Assembly: GCF_021401085.1 (NCBI RefSeq)
Contig: NZ_JACBFP010000002.1
Coordinates: forward strand, 310,001 to 374,000
Source of the DNA: Chryseobacterium sp. R2A-55
GTDB lineage: Bacteria > Bacteroidota > Bacteroidia > Flavobacteriales > Weeksellaceae
DNA: 64,000 bases
Direction of reading: 5' to 3'
Shown here: in pieces, positions 1 to 8,238 of the stretch
How positions within the stretch are numbered: position 1 is the first letter of the stretch
Layout of the letters: each line of letters begins with the position of its first letter
The notes under the pieces: model-generated
What the model saw: the letters and a program-made list of their open reading frames with translations, nothing else
What the model was told of the DNA's origin: nothing
Database searches by the model: none
Position numbers and translations under genes: made by a program

Positions 1-21
1 TTCTCAAACTTTATGTCAAAA

Positions 22-927
22 ATGAAGAAAATTCTCACCATATTCATGCTGATTTTCTGCGTGAACGCCAGTTTTTCGCAGGAACTTTTGGCCACCGTGC
101 AAATCAACGCGCAACAAATTGCCGGAAGCAATACCCAGGTGTATAAAACACTCGAAAAAAGTCTGCGCGATTTCATCAACAACACAAGTTGGACCGGAAA
201 GCGACTTCAGAATTTCGAAAAGATCAAATGCAATTTTGCAATTGTGATCAATGAAAGAAGCGGGAACAGTGGTTTCAAGGGAAGCATAGTGGTGCAGGCG
301 GTTCGTCCGGTTTTCGGCTCTACTTATGAAAGTCCCTTAATCAATATCAATGACACCAATTTTTCCTTTGAATACACTGAAAATGAAAATCTGGTTTTTA
401 ATGAAAGACAATTTTCCGGGAAGAACTTGATTGATGTCATTAGCTTTTATGTGTACACCATTTTGGGTTATGACGGCGACAGTTTTAAAGTTCGTGGCGG
501 ACAGGAATATTTTGAAAAAGCACTGAAAATCTCCAACAATTCCCAAAACCAAAATTTTGCCGGTTGGTCTGTGATGGAAGGAACCAGAACACGAGGCGCA
601 TTGATCGATAACCTCATGAAACCTGAACAGTCAACATTGCGAAACCTCTATTACACCTATCACCGAGCTGGATTGGATAACCTAGCAAAGCAAGATCAGT
701 CATCCGCAAAGCGAATTATTTTCGATGCCTTGATGCAGCTGAAAACCTATGAAAACAGCTTCCAGATGAACTACCCGATCAATCTTTTCATTGATACCAA
801 AAAACAGGAAATCTTCGATATTTTCAATAACGGAAATAATGCCGGGGTGAACATGTCTGATCTGAAGGCATTGTTCGTGACCTTTGCCCCTAAAGATATC
901 GACAGTAAATGGAATAAATGGAAATAG
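22..927 (+). CDS. porD: PorD-like (DUF4835) secreted protein
   Basis: The protein has a signal peptide (MKKILTIFMLIFCVNASFSQ) followed by a soluble ~280-residue domain that starts ELLATVQINAQQI, the conserved opening of DUF4835 as I remember it. The family is found throughout Flavobacteriia and has been named PorD for its link to type IX secretion; its exact role is not settled. An ATG nine bases upstream (position 13) is in frame, but the second ATG gives a cleaner signal peptide. It lies directly upstream of recN on the same strand, an arrangement I recall from other flavobacteria. About 190 bp of AT-rich spacer with short direct repeats separates the two, so co-transcription is not certain. 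Confidence 0.75.
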   Translation: MKKILTIFMLIFCVNASFSQELLATVQINAQQIAGSNTQVYKTLEKSLRDFINNTSWTGKRLQNFEKIKCNFAIVINERSGNSGFKGSIVVQAVRPVFGSTYESPLININDTNFSFEYTENENLVFNERQFSGKNLIDVISFYVYTILGYDGDSFKVRGGQEYFEKALKISNNSQNQNFAGWSVMEGTRTRGALIDNLMKPEQSTLRNLYYTYHRAGLDNLAKQDQSSAKRIIFDALMQLKTYENSFQMNYPINLFIDTKKQEIFDIFNNGNNAGVNMSDLKALFVTFAPKDIDSKWNKWK

Positions 928-1037
928 CGGCTGTTTTGTAGGGAGGTCTTGTGACTTACCCGGAACAGAAAGTCTTTTTTTATGATGCAGATTTTCATTC
1001 TTAATTTGCGACGAAGCCTCATTTTGCTGCATTATTA

Positions 1038-1099
1038 TCGTAATTCTAATTTCGTATTTCGTATTTTTACAGCATTAATTTCGTAATTCTAATTTCGTA
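1038..1099. repeat. Short direct repeat upstream of recN
   Basis: The 19-mer TCGTAATTCTAATTTCGTA occurs at 1038-1056 and again at 1081-1099, surrounded by partial copies of TTCGTA. It fills much of the spacer in front of recN. No function is visible; it may simply be low-complexity spacer generated by slippage. Confidence 0.6.
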
Positions 1100-1116
1100 A
1101 TTCGTACTTCAAAAAA

Positions 1117-2766
1117 ATGCTTTCCAGGATTTTCATTCAAAATTTTGCCCTGATCGATTCGCTTGAAATTACATTAAACAAAGGTTTACAGGTAATTACA
1201 GGAGAAACCGGTGCGGGAAAATCCATTATCCTGGGTGCGCTGCGTTTGATTTTGGGGGAAAGAGCCGATACAAAATCCATCCAGAATTCTGAAACTAAAA
1301 GTATCGTTGAAGCTGAATTTCAGCTCAATGAAAACTTTAGAAACTTTTTTGAAGAAAACGATCTGGATTTTGAAAAGCATACCGTCATAAGAAGGGAAAT
1401 TCTGCCGACCGGGAAATCCAGAGCGTTTATAAATGATGTTCCAACCACACTGGAAACGCTGAAAAGCCTGTCATCTCAGTTAATTGATATTCATTCGCAA
1501 TTTGAATCCTCCAATTTATTTGAAGAGGAATATCAATTCAAAATTATTGATGGACTTTCAGCCAATAAGAAGTTGATTGTCAATTACCAAAACGAATTCT
1601 ACCACTTTAAAAAACTTGAGAAAGATTTACGGGATTTAAAAACCCGGCTTTCCGAAGGAAATAAAGAGAGCGATTATAAGACTTTTTTGCTGAATGAGCT
1701 GCTCGAAGCGAATTTGGATGAAGTGGATTTAGACGATTTGCAAAATGCCATCAGCAAAAATGAAAATGCCGAGGCGATTGCCGAAAATCTTTCGCAGATT
1801 TTTGCAAAACTTGATTTGGAGGAAATCGGACTGCTCGATTCTTTCAACGAAATCAAGAATAAGCTGTCGAAAGTGGCTTCGCTTTCACATGAGTTTTCAT
1901 TGCTGAATCAAAGATTGGAAGAAAATTTCCTGGAGTTTAAAGACATTATTTTCGAGCTTCAAAACGAGTCCGAAAAAATCGAAACCAACCCCGAAGTTTT
2001 GTTTGATTTGAATGCAAAACTGAATACGATTAATTCGTTGTTTTTAAAACATAACGTGAAGTCAATCAGTGAATTGCAAGAGATCCGTGACCGGCTTTCC
2101 GGTGAGCAAAGTGGTTTTGAGGGACTGCAGCAATATATTTCTGAGATGGAAGAAAAAATAGCGGAAGCGGAGAATTATTTGGAAAGATCTTCTGCCAAAC
2201 TTTCAGAAAACAGGAAGAAATCGATTCCCATCTTCATTCAGAAAACGGAATCATTATTAAAACAACTGGGCCTGGAAAAAGCAAGAATTGAAGTAGAACT
2301 TTCAGATACGTCCACTTTCAACAATTTTGGAAAAGAAAAAGTTCAGCTCTTGTTTCAGGCAAATTCCGGATTTCCAGCAAAGCCGATTCAAACCGCGATT
2401 TCCGGTGGAGAACGTTCAAGAGTGATGCTGTCCATCAAAAAATTGATGGCTGAAAATGCTGAACTTCCGACCTTAATTTTAGACGAAATCGACACCGGAG
2501 TTTCAGGGAAAGTGGCCCAGGAAATGGGAAATGTGATGCAGGAAATGGCAAAAGACATGCAGCTCATTGTGATCACTCATCTCGCACAAGTGGCTGCAAA
2601 AGGCGACGATAACTACAAAGTCGTGAAAAAAGACATCTCCGGGAAAACACAATCGACGATTATCCTGTTAAACCCTAAAGAAAAAGTGGAAGAAATTGCG
2701 CAGCTGCTTTCCGGCTCGAAAATCACAGAGGCGGCTATGAAGCAGGCGGAAGAGTTGATGAAGTAA
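1117..2766 (+). CDS. recN: DNA repair protein RecN
   Basis: RecN is an SMC-like ATPase that acts at DNA double-strand breaks during recombinational repair. The 549-residue protein has the expected order: N-terminal QNFALI and Walker A GETGAGKS near residue 30, a long helical and coiled-coil middle (about 150-380), then the ABC signature SGGERSRVMLS and Walker B TLILDEIDTGVSG. The length matches the family (about 550). It ends directly against the stop of the convergent fumC, with no spacer, so the two genes must share a termination region. No SOS-type operator is recognisable upstream. Confidence 0.97.
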   Translation: MLSRIFIQNFALIDSLEITLNKGLQVITGETGAGKSIILGALRLILGERADTKSIQNSETKSIVEAEFQLNENFRNFFEENDLDFEKHTVIRREILPTGKSRAFINDVPTTLETLKSLSSQLIDIHSQFESSNLFEEEYQFKIIDGLSANKKLIVNYQNEFYHFKKLEKDLRDLKTRLSEGNKESDYKTFLLNELLEANLDEVDLDDLQNAISKNENAEAIAENLSQIFAKLDLEEIGLLDSFNEIKNKLSKVASLSHEFSLLNQRLEENFLEFKDIIFELQNESEKIETNPEVLFDLNAKLNTINSLFLKHNVKSISELQEIRDRLSGEQSGFEGLQQYISEMEEKIAEAENYLERSSAKLSENRKKSIPIFIQKTESLLKQLGLEKARIEVELSDTSTFNNFGKEKVQLLFQANSGFPAKPIQTAISGGERSRVMLSIKKLMAENAELPTLILDEIDTGVSGKVAQEMGNVMQEMAKDMQLIVITHLAQVAAKGDDNYKVVKKDISGKTQSTIILLNPKEKVEEIAQLLSGSKITEAAMKQAEELMK

Positions 2767-4149
2767 TTAAACCATATCCTCTGGTTTCACCCATTCGTCA
2801 AATTGTTCCGCTGTTAAAAGTCCCAAATTAATTGCTTCTTCTTTTAAAGTTGTTCCGTTTTTGTGAGCTGTTTTCGCAATTTTTGCGGCGTTTTCATAAC
2901 CGATATGCGTGTTTAGAGCAGTAACCAACATTAAAGATTTTTCCAATAAATCTTTAATTCTTGGATAATTCGGTTCAATTCCTACTGCGCAATGATCGTT
3001 GAAAGAAATACAAGCATCGCCTAAAAGTTGAGCAGATTGCAAAAAGTTGAACGCCATTACCGGTTTGAAAACATTCAATTCAAAATTTCCCTGAGTTCCG
3101 GCAAAAGAAATAGTGGTGTCATTTCCCAGAACTTGTGCGCAAACCATCGTTATTGCTTCGTTTTGGGTGGGATTTACTTTTCCGGGCATGATGGATGAGC
3201 CAGGTTCATTTTCAGGAATATGAATTTCGCCAATTCCTGAACGAGGTCCAGAAGCCAACATTCTGATATCTTGTGCAATTTTGTAAAGTGAAACCGCGAG
3301 TTGTTTCAAAGCACCATGAGATTCTACGATTGCATCGTGAGAAGCGAGTGCTTCAAATTTATTCGGGGCAGTAATAAAAGGAAGTTCGGTGAATTCCGAA
3401 ATGTATTTTGCGACCAAAATATCGTAACCTTTTGGCGTGTTCAATCCGGTTCCAACCGCGGTTCCGCCTAAAGCCAATTCTTGCAAATGATCCAAAGTAT
3501 TTGAAATCGCTTTCATTCCATAATCGAGTTGTGCGACATATCCGGAAAATTCCTGACCTAAAGTTAAAGGTGTTGCATCCATCAAATGCGTTCTTCCGAT
3601 TTTTACGACTTTTTTAAATGCTTCTGATTTTTCTTGAAGGGTATTTCTCAATTTTTCAACTGCGGGCAAAGTATGTTCCACCACTTTTTTATACGCCGCA
3701 ATATGCATCGCAGTTGGATAAGTATCGTTGGAAGATTGGGATTTGTTGACGTCATCATTGGGATGAATTTCTGATGTTTCGCCCAATTTTCCGCCATTGA
3801 GAACATGAGCTCGGTTAGAGATAACTTCATTCACATTCATGTTGGATTGTGTTCCAGAACCTGTTTGCCAAATCACCAACGGAAATTGATCATTGAGTTT
3901 TCCTTCTAAAATTTCATCACACACTTTGGCAATCATATTGCGTTTTTCCGAGGATAAAACTCCCAAATCACAATTTGCAAAAGCCGCGGCTTTTTTTAAA
4001 TACGCAAAAGCTTCGATGATTTCGTGAGGCATTGAAGCTTCTGGTCCTATTTTGAAATTATTTCTTGATCGTTCGGTTTGTGCGCCCCAGAATTTATCTG
4101 CAGGAACCTGAACTTCACCCATGGTGTCGTGTTCTGTACGGAATTTCAT
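2767..4149 (-). CDS. fumC: Class II fumarate hydratase (FumC)
   Basis: FumC interconverts fumarate and malate in the TCA cycle without an iron-sulfur cluster. The 460-residue protein has the superfamily signature [11 protein letters not shown] near residue 318, whose flexible loop carries the catalytic serine, plus [11 protein letters not shown] and the substrate-site [11 protein letters not shown]. Length is normal. It lies convergent to recN and about 700 bp from an unrelated class I fumarase, so the organism carries both the cluster-free and the cluster-dependent enzyme. A box TAACTTTA, one base off the promoter consensus, lies about 20 bp upstream of the start. Confidence 0.97.
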   Translation of the reverse strand: MKFRTEHDTMGEVQVPADKFWGAQTERSRNNFKIGPEASMPHEIIEAFAYLKKAAAFANCDLGVLSSEKRNMIAKVCDEILEGKLNDQFPLVIWQTGSGTQSNMNVNEVISNRAHVLNGGKLGETSEIHPNDDVNKSQSSNDTYPTAMHIAAYKKVVEHTLPAVEKLRNTLQEKSEAFKKVVKIGRTHLMDATPLTLGQEFSGYVAQLDYGMKAISNTLDHLQELALGGTAVGTGLNTPKGYDILVAKYISEFTELPFITAPNKFEALASHDAIVESHGALKQLAVSLYKIAQDIRMLASGPRSGIGEIHIPENEPGSSIMPGKVNPTQNEAITMVCAQVLGNDTTISFAGTQGNFELNVFKPVMAFNFLQSAQLLGDACISFNDHCAVGIEPNYPRIKDLLEKSLMLVTALNTHIGYENAAKIAKTAHKNGTTLKEEAINLGLLTAEQFDEWVKPEDMV

Positions 4150-4367
4150 GATTTTCTATTTTAGATTTCTAAAGTTACGGAAAAATTGAATTTTAATTTT
4201 CGATTTTCCATGATGAAAGTTAATGGTGAAATGTTGTTTTTTTTTATGAATTTATTGATGGCTTTTTCGTATTGATTTTCTTAGTTGGAGCGAACCAGCC
4301 ATGTTTAAGATTGCGGTTTTTAATTATAGAGCAGATTTCCCTACATTTACTTTAATAAACCAAGTTT

Positions 4368-4700
4368 ATGAAAACACTGATCATCTTTCTTCTCACATTC
4401 CTCTTCACCCATCTTCCCGGCCAAAAAATATACTCTGTTGGCTACCAAAGTCAGGCAGACTTAAAAGTCTATGTCGTCAAATATGAAAGTCAGGCGGATT
4501 TGAAAGTGTACAAAGTAAAATACCAAAACCAAGCTTCAGGAAATGAGGGAAGATGGTTTTTTACGGAGTATGCAAATCAGGCAGACAAAAAAATCTATTT
4601 TGTCAATTACGCCAACCAAGCCGATTTGAAGATTTATTTTGTGAAATACCAGAATCTTGCGGGATGGAGAAATAGCGGGAAAAAGTATTTGTTGTATTGA
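4368..4700 (+). CDS. Secreted repeat protein, probable 7(1) septoil knot (DUF6150) family
   Basis: This 110-residue protein has a signal peptide (MKTLIIFLLTFLFTHLPGQ) and then about six short repeats of the form Y-x-V-x-Y-x-(S/N)-Q-A-D-L-K-(V/I)-Y. Two copies read YESQADLKVYKVKY and YANQADLKIYFVKY, interrupted by one variant repeat with RWFFTEY. The alternation of charged/aromatic strands with QADLK turns is what I recall for DUF6150, renamed for a deeply knotted 7(1) beta fold; the assignment is from memory of the pattern. Function is unknown. It lies alone between the two fumarase genes. A longer ORF in another frame (from 4301) is not supported. Confidence 0.7.
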   Translation: MKTLIIFLLTFLFTHLPGQKIYSVGYQSQADLKVYVVKYESQADLKVYKVKYQNQASGNEGRWFFTEYANQADKKIYFVNYANQADLKIYFVKYQNLAGWRNSGKKYLLY

Positions 4701-4730
4701 GAAATCTTAAGTTTACCTACAGCAAAGTTT

Positions 4731-4738
4731 AGTTTTGC
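4731..4738 (+). promoter_or_regulatory. Candidate promoter box for the class I fumarase
   Basis: TAGTTTTG matches TAnnTTTG and would give a leader of about 118 nt for the downstream fumarase. A second, weaker box TAATTTTA at 4833-4840 sits about 20 nt from the ATG, a spacing seen at other genes here. Either could be used. Confidence 0.35.
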
Positions 4739-4860
4739 ATAAGATTTATTTTACATGTACATAAAATATAATTGGTGCATTCGTGGTGATTTTTGCTGCA
4801 AAATCTCATTTCCCCAAAACCTGAAATTTCCTTAATTTTACCCTTCAATAAAAATCAAAA

Positions 4861-6468
4861 ATGGAATTTCATTATCAGGAACCTTTTCCTATTTTAAAAG
4901 ACGACACCCAATACAAAAAACTCACTTCCGATTATGTGAAAGTGGAAAAACTCGGCGACAGAGAAATCCTAACCGTTGATCCAAAAGGATTGGAACTGCT
5001 TGCAGAAAATGCTTTGGCGGATGTTTCCTTTATGCTTCGTTCTGCTCATTTACAAAAGCTCAGAAATATTATCGAAGACCCAGAAGCAACTGACAACGAC
5101 CGATTTGTCGCATACAATCTTTTACAGAATGCCGCAGTTGCAGTGGAAGGTGCGCTTCCAAGTTGTCAAGACACCGGAACTGCAATCTGTGTCGCAAAAA
5201 AAGGAGAGAATGTGTACACCGGAGTTGAAGACGCAGAATGGATTTCAAAAGGAATCTACAATACGTACCAAAACCGTAATTTAAGATATTCCCAAATCGT
5301 TCCTTTGACGATGTTTGAGGAAAAGAATTCTGGCTCCAATCTTCCGGCACAGATTGATATCTATGCAGAAAAAGGTGATGCCTATAAGTTTTTATTTTTG
5401 GCTAAAGGCGGCGGTTCTGCCAATAAAACCTTCCTTTACCAAAAAACGAAATCGTTGCTGAACGAAAAATCTTTGGATGAGTTCGTCCGAAAAACCATCA
5501 TGGATTTAGGTACTGCAGCCTGTCCTCCATATCATTTGGCGCTGGTTATTGGTGGAACTTCCGCCGAAGCGAATTTGGCGGCAGTGAAAAAAGCAAGCGC
5601 AGGTTATTACGATAATCTTCCAACTGAAGGAAATATGGGTGGTCAAGCGTTCCGCGATTTGGAATGGGAAAAACGAGTTCAAAAAATTTGTCAGGAATCC
5701 TCAATCGGAGCACAGTTTGGTGGAAAATATTTAACCCATGATGTTCGAGTAATCCGACTTCCAAGACACGCTGCAAGTTGTCCCGTTGGAATGGGAGTTT
5801 CCTGTTCTGCAGACAGAAATATTAAAGGAAAAATCACCAAAGAAGGTATCTTTTTAGAACAATTAGAAGAAAATCCAAAACGATTTTTACCCGAAACGCC
5901 GCCACATTTGGAAAAAGCGGTTGAAATCGATTTGAACAAACCAATGCCGGAAATCCTGGCAGAGCTTTCAAAGTATCCGATCAAAACCAGATTGAAACTG
6001 AACGGAACTCTGATTGTGGCGAGAGATATTGCCCACGCCAAAATCAAAGAATTGTTGGATGCCGGAAAACCGATGCCCGAATATTTCAAAAACCACCCGG
6101 TTTATTATGCCGGTCCCGCAAAAACTCCGGACGGAATGCCTTCAGGTAGTTTCGGACCAACTACTGCCGGAAGAATGGACGTTTATGTGGACGAATTCCA
6201 GAAAAATGGCGGAAGTATGGTGATGTTGGCGAAAGGAAACCGCTCCAAAGAGGTGACGGATGCCTGTGGTAAATACGGCGGATTCTACCTCGGATCAATT
6301 GGAGGACCTGCGGCAATTTTAGCTAAAGAAAACATCAAATCCGTAGAAGTGGTGGATTTTCCGGAACTTGGAATGGAAGCTGTGCGAAAAATAGAAGTGA
6401 AAGATTTCCCGGCATTCATTATTACGGATGATAAAGGGAATGACTTTTTTGCAAGTATTGCTCATTAA
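4861..6468 (+). CDS. fumA: Class I fumarate hydratase, [4Fe-4S]-dependent
   Basis: This 535-residue protein is the single-chain, iron-sulfur-dependent fumarase. Cluster ligands are visible as C102 (SCQDTGT), C221 (AACPPYH) and C307 (AASCPVGMG), spaced as in the Escherichia coli FumA/FumB family. The C-terminal half has the beta-subunit-like motifs GPTTAGRMD and GSIGGPAA. Length fits the family. The enzyme is not homologous to FumC next door. Class I enzymes are oxygen and superoxide sensitive, so the pair gives a sensitive and a robust version of the same TCA step. A related FumA-type hydratase acting on another dicarboxylate cannot be excluded from sequence alone. Confidence 0.93.
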   Translation: MEFHYQEPFPILKDDTQYKKLTSDYVKVEKLGDREILTVDPKGLELLAENALADVSFMLRSAHLQKLRNIIEDPEATDNDRFVAYNLLQNAAVAVEGALPSCQDTGTAICVAKKGENVYTGVEDAEWISKGIYNTYQNRNLRYSQIVPLTMFEEKNSGSNLPAQIDIYAEKGDAYKFLFLAKGGGSANKTFLYQKTKSLLNEKSLDEFVRKTIMDLGTAACPPYHLALVIGGTSAEANLAAVKKASAGYYDNLPTEGNMGGQAFRDLEWEKRVQKICQESSIGAQFGGKYLTHDVRVIRLPRHAASCPVGMGVSCSADRNIKGKITKEGIFLEQLEENPKRFLPETPPHLEKAVEIDLNKPMPEILAELSKYPIKTRLKLNGTLIVARDIAHAKIKELLDAGKPMPEYFKNHPVYYAGPAKTPDGMPSGSFGPTTAGRMDVYVDEFQKNGGSMVMLAKGNRSKEVTDACGKYGGFYLGSIGGPAAILAKENIKSVEVVDFPELGMEAVRKIEVKDFPAFIITDDKGNDFFASIAH

Positions 6469-6567
6469 TTCACTTAATCCACAATCAGCAGAATTAAGCG
6501 CAACTTAAAATCAGTTTAAATAAGCAAAAATCAGGGCTGAAACTTTTGTATAAACCGAAATTTATCC

Positions 6568-6575
6568 TATTTTTG
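6568..6575 (+). promoter_or_regulatory. Promoter -7 box (TATTTTTG)
   Basis: TATTTTTG matches the Bacteroidota -7 consensus TAnnTTTG and ends 17 nt before the ATG at 6592. It supports that start over the out-of-frame ATG at 6546. Confidence 0.6.
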
Positions 6576-6591
6576 CTGAAATTATTTAGAA

Positions 6592-6873
6592 ATGTTAACG
6601 ATTCTATCATCATTCTGGCCGTTTTACCAATTTCTTTGGACCGTTTATTTTGTAATCATGTTCCTCATAGGATTTTGGTGCATCTTTATGTTCTTCGGAT
6701 ATATCATTCCAATTTGGTTGACTTCCGGTTTAATGGAATATTTCGGAAAAACAAAACCATTTGATCCAGAAGAGGTGAGAAGAAAAACTTTGCCGGAGCA
6801 AGGAGCAGAAGTAATTTACAGCAATCCAAAAGGACGCGGTCCGTTCCTGCACACCGATCACGGTCATCACTAG
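6592..6873 (+). CDS. Small membrane protein of unknown function
   Basis: I do not recognise this 93-residue protein. Residues about 5-52 are strongly hydrophobic and aromatic and form one long or two short membrane helices. The rest is a polar tail with PEEVRRK and a histidine-rich end (FLHTDHGHH) that could bind metal. A promoter box lies 17 nt upstream and a strong intrinsic terminator follows at 6938, so it appears to be a single-gene transcript. The next gene is prfA. Confidence 0.7.
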   Translation: MLTILSSFWPFYQFLWTVYFVIMFLIGFWCIFMFFGYIIPIWLTSGLMEYFGKTKPFDPEEVRRKTLPEQGAEVIYSNPKGRGPFLHTDHGHH

Positions 6874-6937
6874 TTGATGTCACTGCATACCCACCTAAAT
6901 TCTGGGAAATGCGGTCACAAAGCAAAACAATATATTC

Positions 6938-6970
6938 AAAGTCGGTTCCAGTTTTTGGAGCCGACTTTTT
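6938..6970 (+). terminator. Intrinsic terminator
   Basis: An AAAGTCGG...CCGACTTT stem, extended by TCC/GGA, is followed by a T-run (CTTTTTATT). It ends the transcript of the small membrane protein and separates it from prfA. Confidence 0.8.
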
Positions 6971-7071
6971 ATTATTTATGGGTATAGCCATTTTTTGGCA
7001 TTTCCCGATCGTCTATCCTCTTTCTTCTATCTTCTGTTTTCTTTCCTTTAATTTCTCTGCTATCTTTTTCC

Positions 7072-7079
7072 TACCTTTG
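7072..7079 (+). promoter_or_regulatory. Promoter -7 box of prfA (TACCTTTG)
   Basis: TACCTTTG fits TAnnTTTG and ends 21 nt before the prfA ATG. No TTTG element is visible at the usual distance upstream. Confidence 0.6.
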
Positions 7080-7099
7080 CACCCACAAATTCCAAGGAA

Positions 7100-8185
7100 A
7101 TGTCAAAGTCACTGATTCCAAAATTAGAAGCCATCAAGCAGCGTTACAACGAGGTTGCCGATTTGATTATTCAACCCGATGTCATCTCGGACCAAAAAAA
7201 ATATTCCTCATTGAATAAGGAGTACAGCGATCTGGGAAAGATTGTTTCTGTTTTTGACCAATATAAACAGGCCTTGAACACGATCGAGGAATCTGATGAA
7301 ATTATTGCAGACGGTTCCGATAAAGATTTCGTGGAATTGGCCAAAATTGAAAAAAATGAAGCCATCGAAAAAATCCCTGGACTGGAAGAAGAATTGAAAA
7401 TCCTCTTAATCCCAAAAGATCCTGCCGACGATAAAAACGTGATCGTGGAACTTCGTGCAGGAACCGGTGGCGATGAAGCGGCAATTTTCGTGGAAGATGT
7501 TTACAGAGCTTATGCAATGTACTTTAAATCAAAAGGTTGGAAACACGAAATCACAGATTCCAACGAAGCTTCGAAAGGATATAAGGAATTGATTTTGAAG
7601 GTGGAAGGTGAAGGTGTTTATGGAATTATGAAATTCGAATCGGGAGTTCACCGGGTTCAGCGCGTTCCGGAAACTGAATCTCAGGGAAGAGTTCACACTT
7701 CTGCAATCACAGTGGCAGTATTGCCGGAAGCCGAAGAAGTGGATTTTGAATTAAATCCTGCCGATATTGAAATGCAGACTTCGCGTTCCGGAGGTGCAGG
7801 TGGACAAAACGTAAACAAGGTGGAAACGAAAGTTCAGCTCACGCACAAACCTTCAGGATTAGTGGTTGTTTGTCAGCAAGCACGTTCTCAGCTGGCAAAC
7901 CGTGAATTGGCAATGGAAATGCTCAGAACGAAATTATATGATATCGAGCTTCAAAAAATTCAGGGAGATGTTGCAGCTCAAAGAAAATCGATGGTTTCCA
8001 CAGGTGACCGTTCTGCAAAAATTAAAACCTATAATTATCCGCAAGGTAGAGTGACGGACCACCGAATCAACAAGTCGATTTATAACCTCGATGCCTATAT
8101 GAACGGTGATATGCAAGAAATGTTCGATGCGGTAATCATGGCGGAAAATGCAGAAAAAATGAAAGGCGAGGAGGAAAATTATTAA
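7100..8185 (+). CDS. prfA: Peptide chain release factor 1
   Basis: RF1 reads UAA and UAG stop codons and triggers peptide release. The 361-residue protein has the catalytic GGQ loop ([11 protein letters not shown]) near residue 235. In the recognition-loop region it reads [17 protein letters not shown], i.e. a PxT tripeptide as in RF1 and not the SPF of RF2. Length is normal for RF1. It has its own promoter box and ends at a hairpin shared with the convergent DUF5686 gene. No prmC (the usual partner methylase) is adjacent. Confidence 0.97.
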   Translation: MSKSLIPKLEAIKQRYNEVADLIIQPDVISDQKKYSSLNKEYSDLGKIVSVFDQYKQALNTIEESDEIIADGSDKDFVELAKIEKNEAIEKIPGLEEELKILLIPKDPADDKNVIVELRAGTGGDEAAIFVEDVYRAYAMYFKSKGWKHEITDSNEASKGYKELILKVEGEGVYGIMKFESGVHRVQRVPETESQGRVHTSAITVAVLPEAEEVDFELNPADIEMQTSRSGGAGGQNVNKVETKVQLTHKPSGLVVVCQQARSQLANRELAMEMLRTKLYDIELQKIQGDVAAQRKSMVSTGDRSAKIKTYNYPQGRVTDHRINKSIYNLDAYMNGDMQEMFDAVIMAENAEKMKGEEENY

Positions 8186-8207
8186 GAGTTTTCGATTAAG
8201 ATATAGG

Positions 8208-8238
8208 ACTGAACTACTTTTTGGCAGTTCAGTTTTTT
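8208..8238. terminator. Terminator between prfA and the DUF5686 gene
   Basis: ACTGAAC (8208-8214) pairs with GTTCAGT (8227-8233), followed by a T-run on the plus strand. The T-run touches the stop codon of the convergent gene. It clearly terminates prfA; on the minus strand the A/T flank is weaker. Confidence 0.75.
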
